A DNA stretch of 64,000 bases from assembly GCA_002347025.1 (NCBI GenBank), contig DEAE01000029.1:106916-170915 (forward strand), read 5' to 3'. Both the position numbers and the translations under genes were made by a program. Positions 1 to 8,048 of this stretch are shown piece by piece. Position 1 is the stretch's first letter; each line of letters opens with the position of its first letter. The DNA comes from Acidobacteria bacterium UBA2990 (GTDB lineage Bacteria; Acidobacteriota; Vicinamibacteria; Vicinamibacterales; UBA8438). A model generated the notes under the pieces. That model was not told where the DNA came from. It searched no databases and saw only the letters and a list, made by a program, of their open reading frames with translations.

Positions 1-292
1 CGATTGGGGCTTGTACCACTGCCCTAACTCGTTTAATGAGCTCAAGGGTCTGCGTAAGGGTGGTACCACTGGCCAATGCGCGCTCCGATGCCCGCTGAAT
101 TACCGGACCATCCGCCAATGGGTCTGAGAACGGCACCCCGACCTCTAAAACGTCGGCACCCGCCTGGTCAAGTGTTTTCAGTATGTCTGCAGATCTCGAC
201 AGGTTGGGATCCCCCGCTGTCACATAAGTGACCAAGCCCAACTCTCCCTTTTTCCGGAGATCAGAGAAGACCCTACTGATTCTAGAACTCAA
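1..292 (-). CDS. trpA: Tryptophan synthase alpha chain, partial
   Basis: This is the N-terminal 97 codons of the alpha subunit, which cleaves indole-3-glycerol phosphate to indole and glyceraldehyde 3-phosphate and passes indole to TrpB. The window edge cuts the 3' part. The translation contains the family landmarks TAGDP near residue 31 and LEVGVPFSDPLADGP, which holds the catalytic glutamate and the substrate-binding loop. The start is read as TTG at 292-290, whose last two bases are shared with the TGA stop of trpB, so the two genes look translationally coupled. It is the last visible gene of the aroDE-trpEGDCFBA operon. Confidence 0.93.
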   Translation of the reverse strand, partial: MSSRISRVFSDLRKKGELGLVTYVTAGDPNLSRSADILKTLDQAGADVLEVGVPFSDPLADGPVIQRASERALASGTTLTQTLELIKRVRAVVQAPI

Positions 293-1569
293 GCCCTGCT
301 CTCCTCCTGCGAGGCCCCTTGCTTACAGCCGGTACCAAGATCATCGAAACCCTCCTCGGCAACTATTTCGACGTCTTTGTCTCCTCGACCAGAAAGATTG
401 ACCAGCACAACTTCATCCTTTTCCATCTTGGAGGCCATAGCCTCAGCTTTCGCAAGTGCATGGGCCGATTCCAGGGCCGGAATAATCCCCTCTAGCCTTG
501 CCAGACGCCCAAATGCCTCAAGAGCTTCAGTATCCGTCACCCAGACGTATTCGGCTCGACCAAGTTCACGCAACCACGCGTGTTCCGGTCCTACGGCCGC
601 ATAATCCAGACCCGCAGACACCGAATGAGTCAATTCGACGTTGCCATCTGTGTCCTGGAGAATCACACTACGGGTGCCCTGTAGCACGCCAACCGAACCC
701 CCTGCAAAGCGAGCCGCATGCCGACCAGTTGAAATTGCCTCCCCTCCGGCCTCGACACCAATCAGTCGGACACTGGAATCCTTTACAAACCCATCAAAGA
801 TACCCAAAGCGTTGCTTCCTCCTCCCACACAAGCAACTACAACATCTGGCAAACCTCCAGAGACCTCCAATATCTGCTGCCGAGCTTCCGCCCCTATAAC
901 AGATTGAAATTCCCTGACCATCAAGGGGTATGGATGGGGACCTAGAACCGACCCTAGTAAATAATAACTGTCCTGGACATTGGCTACCCAATCTCTCATG
1001 GCTTCGTTGATGGCATCCTTGAGGGTTTGACTTCCACTGTGAACCGGACTGACAGTTGCGCCAAGCAATCTCATCCTGACAACGTTAAGGGCTTGCCGTT
1101 TCATGTCCTCGGCGCCCATATAGACTTCACATTTCAACCCAAGCAGCGCACAAGCTGTTGCAGTAGCCACGCCATGTTGGCCTGCGCCGGTTTCCGCCAC
1201 GACACGGCCCTTCCCCATACGAGCTGCCAACAGGGCTTGCCCTAGGGCGTTGTTGATCTTATGAGCTCCGGTATGTGCCAGGTCTTCACGCTTCAGGAAC
1301 AACCTCGCTCCTCCCAAATCTTGAGACAAACGTTTCGCTTCATAGATGGGGGTGGGCCGACCCACATACCGATCTAATAGCTCCCCAAGCTGATTCTTGA
1401 ACTTCGGATCCGAGCGAGCCTCAAAGTAAGCTTTGGCCAGGTCTTCTACAGGTGCTACCAAAGTCTCCGGAACGAAACACCCCCCGAAGGTACCAAAATA
1501 GCCCCTATCATCAGGGTCACGTTGTCCAAATATTGGATTGACCCGCTCTCTGACCTCTGTCTTTATCAT
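289..1569 (-). CDS. trpB: Tryptophan synthase beta chain
   Basis: This PLP enzyme condenses indole with L-serine to make tryptophan, working in a complex with TrpA. The 426-residue protein has the usual TrpB1 layout. The PLP lysine is in AHKINNAL (about K104), the catalytic glutamate in AETGAGQHG (about E126), and the phosphate-binding loop is CVGGGSNA near residue 251. The N-terminus carries the typical RGYFGTFGG segment. It is slightly longer than the usual ~400 residues because of extra residues at both ends. It follows trpF after 8 bp and overlaps the TTG start of trpA, consistent with the two subunits being made together. Confidence 0.97.
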   Translation of the reverse strand: MIKTEVRERVNPIFGQRDPDDRGYFGTFGGCFVPETLVAPVEDLAKAYFEARSDPKFKNQLGELLDRYVGRPTPIYEAKRLSQDLGGARLFLKREDLAHTGAHKINNALGQALLAARMGKGRVVAETGAGQHGVATATACALLGLKCEVYMGAEDMKRQALNVVRMRLLGATVSPVHSGSQTLKDAINEAMRDWVANVQDSYYLLGSVLGPHPYPLMVREFQSVIGAEARQQILEVSGGLPDVVVACVGGGSNALGIFDGFVKDSSVRLIGVEAGGEAISTGRHAARFAGGSVGVLQGTRSVILQDTDGNVELTHSVSAGLDYAAVGPEHAWLRELGRAEYVWVTDTEALEAFGRLARLEGIIPALESAHALAKAEAMASKMEKDEVVLVNLSGRGDKDVEIVAEEGFDDLGTGCKQGASQEESRA

Positions 1570-1577
1570 CTCTGCTC

Positions 1578-2222
1578 CTAGATTTTCACCGGGGCAGCTA
1601 AAGGGGATCCGATCGACCCCAGCGCTCTAAAGAACGAACGCATCAGTTGAGAGCTCTTGATGCCCGGCTCAGACTCTATTCCAGATGACACATCCAAGCC
1701 ATAGGGTGAAACCTGCCGCACAGCCTCCACCACATTCTCAGCACGAAGACCACCGGATAGGATAAGTGGACGTTGGACAGCAACGGCCGCAGCCAGTTGC
1801 CAATCGGCCAAACGCCCGGTTCCACCTCTCTTGACCGAATCGAATGCATCGACCAAGACAGTCGTTTGAGGCGATAGCCCTTGCCAGTCCACCATCGGGT
1901 GTTGAGCCGAGAAGGCTATCGCCTTAATTACCCTGCGGTTGCAAGCCTCACACTCTGCCTCTGATTCGTTGCCGTGAAGCTGCACACTTCCTAATCCAAC
2001 TTGATCAGCGATCCTATTGATTTCAGCAGTAGGCTGATTCACAAACACTCCTACCCCCGAGACATGGGGGGGCATTTGATCAAGGATGGCTCTCGCCTTC
2101 TTCGGCTGGACGAACCTAGGGCTTCCCGACCAGAAGATAAACCCAATCCAGGCCGCACCAAGCTTGGCAGCAAGCAGGGCATCGTCCAATCTGGTGATTC
2201 CACACACCTTCACAGGCACCAC
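1578..2222 (-). CDS. trpF: Phosphoribosylanthranilate isomerase
   Basis: TrpF catalyses the Amadori rearrangement of phosphoribosylanthranilate to the carboxyphenylamino-deoxyribulose phosphate used by TrpC. The 214-residue protein opens with VKVCGITR, giving catalytic Cys7, and the general acid aspartate is in VLVDAF (about D125). QLHGNE and the phosphate-binding LSGGL are also present. The start is GTG at 2222 (a second GTG follows at 2219) and shares one base with the TAG stop of trpC, so the reading frames are coupled. This is a stand-alone TrpF, not fused to TrpC as in enterobacteria. Confidence 0.95.
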   Translation of the reverse strand: MVPVKVCGITRLDDALLAAKLGAAWIGFIFWSGSPRFVQPKKARAILDQMPPHVSGVGVFVNQPTAEINRIADQVGLGSVQLHGNESEAECEACNRRVIKAIAFSAQHPMVDWQGLSPQTTVLVDAFDSVKRGGTGRLADWQLAAAVAVQRPLILSGGLRAENVVEAVRQVSPYGLDVSSGIESEPGIKSSQLMRSFFRALGSIGSPLAAPVKI

Positions 2223-3082
2223 TAGTCTTCGACCTCAGATATTGCATCGTGTTGAGCCTGGCACACGGCAGGCCTCCCCGCAAGCAACTTGCCAAGGGTG
2301 ACTCCAGGATCATCTGTTGTCATCAGTCTTTCGCCAATTAGAAACGCCCGATAGCCTCGATTTGACAGGTCGACCAAATCGGAACTGGTCCGCAACCCAC
2401 TTTCCGCGACTGCCACCACCTCAGGCGGTATTCCTTTAATTAAGCGCCTGGAAGCCGTCAGATCAACCTTCAAGGTTCGAAGATTCCGATTATTTACTCC
2501 TATGATACTGGCACCAGCAGCCAGAGCCCGTTCGAGCTCAGATTCATCGTGGACCTCCACCAAAGCACTCATGCCCAATTCCGTAGCCTGATTCGACAGG
2601 CTGCAAATCTCGTCATCTTGCAGAGCGGCCACTATGAGAAGTACAGCATCAGCCCCTGCTGCAGCCGCTTCGAAAATCTGATAGGAATTCACAATGAAAT
2701 CCTTTCGGAGGATAGGTATCGTCACGGCTGATCGAACTTCCACCAAATGCTCAAGAGAACCTCCAAAGAACGACGGTTCCGTTAAAACCGAAATGGCAAC
2801 TGCTCCATGTGCCTGGTAAGACTTTGCTATTTCACCTGGATGGTAATCGGCATGCAAAATACCCCTCGAGGGAGAGCGCCTCTTACATTCCGCAATCACA
2901 TTCGTTTTTCCTAAAGAATTTAGAGCCTCCCAAAATCTATACTCGCTCCGTTCAACTTTCTTAACGTCTGAAAGTAGCTTCTTTAACGGCCACAAGCGTT
3001 CCCTTTCATGCACAGCGGTTCTAGTAGCCGCCACAATCGAGGCCAATAAATCTGGTTGCAACTCATCCATCACATCTCTCAA
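2222..3082 (-). CDS. trpC: Indole-3-glycerol phosphate synthase
   Basis: TrpC closes the ring of carboxyphenylamino-deoxyribulose phosphate to form indole-3-glycerol phosphate. The 286-residue protein has the expected (beta-alpha)8 landmarks. These are the catalytic ECKRRSPS segment (E65 and K67), VLTEPSFFGGS, ILRKDF with the catalytic lysine, VNNRNL, and a phosphate-binding VAESGL. Its length is normal for a monofunctional enzyme. It lies 11 bp after trpD and overlaps trpF by one base, placing it in the middle of the tightly packed trp operon. Confidence 0.96.
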   Translation of the reverse strand: MRDVMDELQPDLLASIVAATRTAVHERERLWPLKKLLSDVKKVERSEYRFWEALNSLGKTNVIAECKRRSPSRGILHADYHPGEIAKSYQAHGAVAISVLTEPSFFGGSLEHLVEVRSAVTIPILRKDFIVNSYQIFEAAAAGADAVLLIVAALQDDEICSLSNQATELGMSALVEVHDESELERALAAGASIIGVNNRNLRTLKVDLTASRRLIKGIPPEVVAVAESGLRTSSDLVDLSNRGYRAFLIGERLMTTDDPGVTLGKLLAGRPAVCQAQHDAISEVED

Positions 3083-3093
3083 ACCGACTCACC

Positions 3094-4113
3094 CTATTCG
3101 GAATTGGAGCCTGACACCAACTTCGCAGCCACACTTTGAACTGAACCGCTATCGATAGCCGCGGCGGCAACAGAAACGCCCTCTACCAAGCTGTTCACTC
3201 TATCTGTAATGAAGAGTCCAGCTGCTGCATTAGCCAACACCATGTCCCGGGGAGCTCCAACTGTTCCCTCCATGACCGCCTGTGCGATAGCAAGACTCTC
3301 CTCAGGAGAACTTGCCCTCAGTTCAGTAGGGTTAGCCACCCTCAGCCCAAAATCGTTCGGGTGAAGATAAAAACTTCGTACCGTGCCCCTATTGCATTCA
3401 GTTATCTTTGTATAGCCGGTGGTCGACACCTCGTCCAGACCGTCGGCACCGTGCACCACCCAAGCCCGTTCCGAACCCAACTCGACCAATGCACGAGACA
3501 TCAAATCGGTCAGATCGGCACGGGGCACCCCCACGAGCTGACGTCGAACCATAGCGGGATTGGCAAGCGGGCCTAAAAGGTTAAAAACCGTACGTATCCC
3601 CAGGTCTCGCCTTGCCTGGGCAGCATGGCGCATCGACGGATGAAACCTAGGGGCAAACAAAAACCCAATTCCGCAATCGTCCAGACAGCGTTCGACGACT
3701 AGTGGTTCAGCATCAACGGCCACGCCAAGGCTGGTGAAGAAATCAGCACTCCCACAATTACTGGAAACCGCTCGGTTGCCGTGTTTTGCCACGCGCACCC
3801 CACAGGCAGCAAGGACCAGAGCTGCCAGAGATGAGATATTGAAGGTCGAGCCTCCATCTCCCCCAGTTCCGCAGGTATCGAAAAGATCCTCGTATCGTTT
3901 GGAGAGTTTTAGAGCATGGTTCCGCATCGCCACGGCAAGACCCACTACTTCGGAGGGTCGTTCACCTTTCATAGACAACGCCACGAGAAAGCCTGAGATT
4001 TTGGCAGGGGTCACATGGCCAGCCATAATCTCGGCCATTGCAGCTGACGCCTCAGTTACAGTCAGGTCCTGACGGCGATGCAATTTCTCAATCAATTCCC
4101 TGAACATCAACAC
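3094..4113 (-). CDS. trpD: Anthranilate phosphoribosyltransferase
   Basis: TrpD transfers phosphoribose from PRPP to anthranilate. The 339-residue protein has the glycine-rich PRPP loop CGTGGDGG followed by STFNIS, the KHGNRAVSS anthranilate/PRPP segment, and NLLGPLANP, all diagnostic of the family. Two ATGs are possible at the 5' end, 4113 and 4107. With the first, the gene overlaps trpG by 7 bp. With the second, it shares one base with the trpG TGA stop. Either way it is coupled to trpG, its normal partner, here as a separate polypeptide. Confidence 0.96.
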   Translation of the reverse strand: MLMFRELIEKLHRRQDLTVTEASAAMAEIMAGHVTPAKISGFLVALSMKGERPSEVVGLAVAMRNHALKLSKRYEDLFDTCGTGGDGGSTFNISSLAALVLAACGVRVAKHGNRAVSSNCGSADFFTSLGVAVDAEPLVVERCLDDCGIGFLFAPRFHPSMRHAAQARRDLGIRTVFNLLGPLANPAMVRRQLVGVPRADLTDLMSRALVELGSERAWVVHGADGLDEVSTTGYTKITECNRGTVRSFYLHPNDFGLRVANPTELRASSPEESLAIAQAVMEGTVGAPRDMVLANAAAGLFITDRVNSLVEGVSVAAAAIDSGSVQSVAAKLVSGSNSE

Positions 4114-4673
4114 TCCAAAAAATTCTGCAAAAGCTTGTGACCTACTCCGGTAAGAATTGATTCAGGATGGAACTGGACGCCGTAAACCCTAAACTTTCGG
4201 TGCCGAAGTCCCATAACGGTCTCCTCATCAACCACCCGCGCTGTAATCTCGAGTTCAGAAGGAGTGCTCTCTGCCTTAACTACCAGAGAGTGATAGCGGG
4301 CCGCTTCAAACGGGTCCCGTAAACCTGCAAAAATGTCTCGTCCATTATGTTTGACAAGCGATTGCTTGCCATGAAACAAAACAGGCGCCGACTCAATCTC
4401 GGCTCCAAAGGCCTGCCCGATAGCTTGGTGCCCTAAACAGACACCGAGAATAGGAATCTCTGGGCCAAAACGCCTTATGGCCGCCACCGCTATTCCGGCT
4501 TGTTCCGGCCTCCCTGGGCCTGGGGAGATCACGATCCTGCTCGGGGCAAGCTTCACCAAATCTTCAACCGTGATCTGATCATTTCGCCGAACCATCGGCG
4601 TCACGCCCAACTCACCAAGGTATTGGACTAAGTTATAGGTGAAAGAATCGTAATTATCGATGACAAGTACCAT
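4107..4673 (-). CDS. trpG: Anthranilate synthase glutamine amidotransferase subunit
   Basis: This class I amidotransferase supplies ammonia from glutamine to the chorismate-converting TrpE subunit. The 188-residue protein starts with VLVIDNYDSFTYN and has the oxyanion segment SPGPGRP. The nucleophile Cys79 is in GVCLGHQ, and the His169/Glu171 pair is in QFHPES, so the catalytic triad is complete. Length fits a stand-alone TrpG. It may also serve 4-amino-4-deoxychorismate synthase (PabA role), because no other amidotransferase of this kind is seen here. A 56-bp gap separates it from trpE, the largest gap inside the operon. Confidence 0.95.
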   Translation of the reverse strand: MVLVIDNYDSFTYNLVQYLGELGVTPMVRRNDQITVEDLVKLAPSRIVISPGPGRPEQAGIAVAAIRRFGPEIPILGVCLGHQAIGQAFGAEIESAPVLFHGKQSLVKHNGRDIFAGLRDPFEAARYHSLVVKAESTPSELEITARVVDEETVMGLRHRKFRVYGVQFHPESILTGVGHKLLQNFLEC

Positions 4674-4729
4674 ACCGCCGCACTATGCTATTTAGCGCAA
4701 ATGAGCATTCTAGGAATATTTGTTCAACC

Positions 4730-6202
4730 TTAAACCATCGTCAGAGCCCGTAACATCGCAGAAGCCTTATCTCGGGTTTCTTGAAATTCTCTAGTCGGGT
4801 CAGAATCCGCCACGATTCCAGCGCCAGCCTGCACGTAGGCTCTCCCATCCTTAATAGTGATAGTTCGAATAGTAATGCAACAGTCCAGGTTACCGGCAAA
4901 GTCAAGGTAGCCGATGGCCCCCGCATAAATCCCTCGCCGGTCGGGCTCCAGCTCAGAGATAATTTCCATTGCTCGAATCTTCGGAGCTCCAGAGACGGTC
5001 CCGGCCGGAAAACAGGCGGCCAAGGCATCTAGGCGATCTTGATTGGCCAACAGCTGTCCTTCTACACGGGACACAAGATGCATTACATGGGAATATCTCT
5101 CAATTTCCATAAACCGGGACACTTCAACCGAACCAAAGTCAGACACCTTTCCGATATCATTTCGACCCAAGTCTACGAGCATAACGTGCTCGGCTCTTTC
5201 CTTTTCGTCGGCTTTTAATTCCTCAGCCAGCCGAACATCTTCATCTCGATCTTTCCCTCGAGGCCGGGTGCCGGCTATCGGATGTGTCACCACTTCTCCA
5301 TTTTCTACCCTAACCAGCATCTCTGGAGATGACCCAACGATCGAGAGGCCTCCCATACGAATGAAATACATATAGGGGGAAGGGTTTACATGTCGCAGGG
5401 CTCGATAAACATTGAACGGGTCAGACTCAACCACTGTTTCGAATCGTTGCGACAACACCACTTGATAAATATCACCAGCCGTAATGTAGTCCTTCGCAAC
5501 TAGAACCGCCTTTTCGAACTCTTCTTGGGTTACATTAGAAAGCACTTTATGCGTTTGCGTTGGGGTCACACTCGGTTCAGAAAGTCTGCGTTCTAATTCC
5601 TGCTCCAGAAAATGAATTTTGGCGCAAGCTAGATCGTAGGCTGGTTTTAGCTCAGCACCTGGACTCACCCGAGCATTAGCAATGATCAGTATCCGGTGCT
5701 TCACATGATCAAAGGCCAAGATCGTGTCAAAGACCATGAAAGCTGCGTCATCATCTTCACTTGCCGGTACAGCCTGTTTGGACCACACAGGTTCAAGAGA
5801 TGGTTCAAACCATTTCGCCGCATCATAACCAAGGAAACCAACCGCTCCACCGGTGAAACGTGGCAGGCCAGGCACCACCGGTGCCTGGTAAACATCCATC
5901 AGATCGCGCAGTTGCCGCACAAAGGCTCTGTCCGAGGATGTTCGTTTCCCTCCTTCCTCAGTAATAGTCATCCCATCTCGAGAACGGATAACAATAAACG
6001 GATCTTTGCCAAGAAATGAGTACCGACCTACCTGTTCTCCGCCTTCAACGCTTTCAAAAAGAAAGGAATAGTCAGCATGTTCAGCGACTCTCAGAAAGGC
6101 TGACAAGGGAGTAAGAAGATCAGCCAAGACCTCTCGACAGACCGGCACAAATGTAGCCTTGGCTGCTAGTTCCTGAAATGTCTCAAACGAAGTCTGGCTC
6201 AT
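4730..6202 (-). CDS. trpE: Anthranilate synthase component I
   Basis: TrpE converts chorismate to anthranilate with ammonia from TrpG and is normally the tryptophan feedback point. The 490-residue protein contains a LFES segment matching the LLES tryptophan-binding motif near its N-terminus. The chorismate-binding domain has SSPEMLVR, HPIAGTRPRG, LVDLGRND and PAGTVSGAPK. I chose the ATG at 6202 because upstream in-frame codons would run into aroDE. From this ATG the gene begins only 2 bp after the aroDE stop, and the first residues (MSQTSFETF) lead straight into conserved sequence. Confidence 0.95.
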   Translation of the reverse strand: MSQTSFETFQELAAKATFVPVCREVLADLLTPLSAFLRVAEHADYSFLFESVEGGEQVGRYSFLGKDPFIVIRSRDGMTITEEGGKRTSSDRAFVRQLRDLMDVYQAPVVPGLPRFTGGAVGFLGYDAAKWFEPSLEPVWSKQAVPASEDDDAAFMVFDTILAFDHVKHRILIIANARVSPGAELKPAYDLACAKIHFLEQELERRLSEPSVTPTQTHKVLSNVTQEEFEKAVLVAKDYITAGDIYQVVLSQRFETVVESDPFNVYRALRHVNPSPYMYFIRMGGLSIVGSSPEMLVRVENGEVVTHPIAGTRPRGKDRDEDVRLAEELKADEKERAEHVMLVDLGRNDIGKVSDFGSVEVSRFMEIERYSHVMHLVSRVEGQLLANQDRLDALAACFPAGTVSGAPKIRAMEIISELEPDRRGIYAGAIGYLDFAGNLDCCITIRTITIKDGRAYVQAGAGIVADSDPTREFQETRDKASAMLRALTMV

Positions 6203-6204
6203 AC

Positions 6205-7674
6205 CTACGGCTCCTGGGATCCTGTACTTCTGGAGGCCAGTGCCTCGAGCGCAGCCTTCCGAAACAGATCGACAGTTGGTGACACACCGCACCACCACTC
6301 GAACTGCCGAAGAGCCTGAGCTACTAGCATCTCCAAACCACTAATTACTTCACACCCCGCATCGACAGCCTCACGGATGAAGCGGGTTCGTCCTGGGTTA
6401 TAAACCAAATCGTAGACCGTCTTACCCCCTACAAGAGAACCTGCATCTACTGGACTCTCCTCGACGTTGGGATACGTGCCCACAGGTGTCGTGTTCACAA
6501 GTAGGTCCCAGGAAGCTGGCTCTGGAGGAAGGCGGCCTATCCTCCCTCCGACCAACTCAGCCACAGTTTTGGCCCGACTCTCCTGACGCGAACAGATTGT
6601 TACCTCTGCACCCCCTCTGGCCAGGCCGAATGCAACCGCACGGGCAGAGCCCCCAGCTCCAAGCACACTTGCTCTTAACCCTCGAACCCCACCGCGGACC
6701 TCTAGGGGTGCTAGAAAGCCAGGGACGTCCGTATTGATTCCATTCCAGCGATCCCCAACTACTTTCAAAGTATTCACTGCACCAACCCCTTCACCCACTA
6801 CGTCTATATCGCCCAAATACGGAAGGATGGCTTGCTTGAATGGAGCCGTTACACTCAAGCCTACAACTCCAAGCTCCTGGACAAGCTCCATGAGATCTGC
6901 CACCCCAGCCGCCTCGAATGGCAGATAGACGGCATCCCGTCCAAAGAACTCGAACCCTCTGTTGTGCATCGCTGGGGACAATGAATGGGCGATTGGCGCC
7001 CCGGCAACACCGTAGACCTTGGTGGAATTCGTGACCTCTCTGCAGCGAAATTCTTCGACCATGGCCTTTAAAGGCAGTTGTCCGGGTGCGACACCCTCTC
7101 CTGCATATGTCCAGCACGATCCAAAATGTAGTGGCAATAGACGAGTCGGACTACCGATTTGTCCCATCCCAACAAGCACCACCTGATCGGGACCAGTCGC
7201 TCTGCCCAGACGCAACAACCGAACCACATCACTTCCCGAATTGCAGGCAACTGCGACCTTTACTACCTGTGTCCCGCAATGCCGCATTGCGCTGTAGCGT
7301 TCTTCTAAATCGACCGGGGTCTCCTTGAAATCGTGCATAGACAGCACGATGTTTCGACCTTGACGTTCAGTAATCAGCTGATTGAACTCGCCCTTCCACT
7401 CCAAGTCCACCCACTCTGCCCCTAACTGGAGGGCCTTACGCAATATCGCATGGCGTTCTTCCTCTGAACCTTCGAATTTTCCACCCTCCCAGGTAGGCCG
7501 ACATGTGACAATAACCGGGTATTTACGATCCGACAGCGCCCCATCGACATCCAAGTCACGCACTGTGTCCAACCGGAGCTCGACCAAATCAGCGCCATGG
7601 TTAGAGTCCCGGTTGGTACGGAGTTCAGACATACTACTCTCTGCCACCGTAAGACAAATTTTCACTGTCCCCAT
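6205..7674 (-). CDS. aroDE: Bifunctional 3-dehydroquinate dehydratase (type I) / shikimate dehydrogenase
   Basis: The 489-residue protein fuses two consecutive steps of the shikimate pathway. Residues 1 to about 210 are a type I dehydroquinase. His114 lies in SMHDF and the Schiff-base Lys139 in VVKVAVAC. From about residue 219 a shikimate dehydrogenase follows, with GAPIAHSLSPAMHN, the catalytic lysine in VTAPFK (about 280), INTDVPG, an NADP-binding GAGGSARA loop near 342, and a C-terminal ISGLEMLVAQ. The same fusion is known in plants and some bacteria such as Chlamydia. It is the first gene of the operon, so shikimate-pathway flux and tryptophan synthesis share one transcript and probably one leader. 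Confidence 0.94.
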   Translation of the reverse strand: MGTVKICLTVAESSMSELRTNRDSNHGADLVELRLDTVRDLDVDGALSDRKYPVIVTCRPTWEGGKFEGSEEERHAILRKALQLGAEWVDLEWKGEFNQLITERQGRNIVLSMHDFKETPVDLEERYSAMRHCGTQVVKVAVACNSGSDVVRLLRLGRATGPDQVVLVGMGQIGSPTRLLPLHFGSCWTYAGEGVAPGQLPLKAMVEEFRCREVTNSTKVYGVAGAPIAHSLSPAMHNRGFEFFGRDAVYLPFEAAGVADLMELVQELGVVGLSVTAPFKQAILPYLGDIDVVGEGVGAVNTLKVVGDRWNGINTDVPGFLAPLEVRGGVRGLRASVLGAGGSARAVAFGLARGGAEVTICSRQESRAKTVAELVGGRIGRLPPEPASWDLLVNTTPVGTYPNVEESPVDAGSLVGGKTVYDLVYNPGRTRFIREAVDAGCEVISGLEMLVAQALRQFEWWCGVSPTVDLFRKAALEALASRSTGSQEP

Positions 7675-7715
7675 TTCCGTAATCTACCCCACGTCCGATC
7701 TATCGAGTTCAACGA

Positions 7716-7752
7716 CAAAAAAAGCCCCCCCAACCGGCTGGCTGAAGAGGCT
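7716..7752 (-). terminator. Intrinsic terminator in the operon leader (attenuator)
   Basis: Read on the minus strand, AGCCTCTT and CAGCC pair through a 4-base loop with GGTTG and GGGGGGCT, with some G-U pairs. A run of seven T residues follows at 7723-7717. No gene lies upstream of it on this strand before the promoter candidate, and it sits about 40 bp before the aroDE start. A stand-alone terminator has no purpose there, so I read it as the terminator arm of an attenuator. Confidence 0.7.
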
Positions 7753-7775
7753 GTCGATTCACCACTGTAGTAAAT

Positions 7776-7859
7776 TTAGCTGGGCAGACTTGCCTCTCTG
7801 AAGACCTTGGGCTTAAACATCCGCCAACTACAATCAAGAATTTGTAGACCCTGGTACAT
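7776..7859 (-). CDS. Possible trp leader peptide (27 residues)
   Basis: This short ORF lies in the aroDE-trp leader, begins at ATG 7859 and has a single Trp codon at position 12 (7826-7824). The ribosome-binding site is weak, so translation is uncertain. The geometry is suggestive. A ribosome stalled at the Trp codon would leave the 7799-7792 segment free, while one reaching the stop at 7776 would cover it. One Trp codon is fewer than in the classical enterobacterial leader. Confidence 0.3.
   Translation of the reverse strand: MYQGLQILDCSWRMFKPKVFREASLPS
7792..7799 (-). promoter_or_regulatory. Candidate antiterminator arm
   Basis: On the minus strand this segment reads AGAGAGGC. Its last seven bases can pair with GCCTCTT, the left arm of the downstream terminator (six Watson-Crick pairs and one wobble). 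The two structures are mutually exclusive, which is the pattern expected of an attenuation switch. Confidence 0.5.
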
Positions 7860-7914
7860 TGAATTATTGCTCTTGGAACACCTTGGCTGCCAGCTCGAAA
7901 TCGCTGGCTTGGAG

Positions 7915-7942
7915 CTTATCAAGCCGGTCGACAGAGTGTCAA
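7915..7942 (-). promoter_or_regulatory. Candidate promoter of the aroDE-trp operon
   Basis: The minus strand has a perfect TTGACA at 7942-7937 and a GATAAG (-10-like, 4 of 6 bases) at 7920-7915, spaced 16 bp. A transcript starting near 7908 would have a leader of about 230 nt containing two small hairpins (GCCAGC/GCTGGC and CTACAA/TTGTAG), the short ORF and the terminator. The region between aroDE and the divergent gene at 8049 holds nothing else I recognise. Confidence 0.5.
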
Positions 7943-8048
7943 TTTCCCAATGGGTCACTCGGCCGTAATTCTTGTGCCTCCTTGACCAAAGGCATCTCCT
8001 CCGCTATAACTCAGTTCTGTTCTCCACATATCTCACGTTAGTTGTCTC

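Noticed and set aside
7675..7915. T-box riboswitch in the aroDE-trp leader
   Set aside because: The conserved T-box sequence (GGGTGGNACCGCG-like) and the AGAGAGTA-like stem I base are not found; a peptide-based attenuator fits better.
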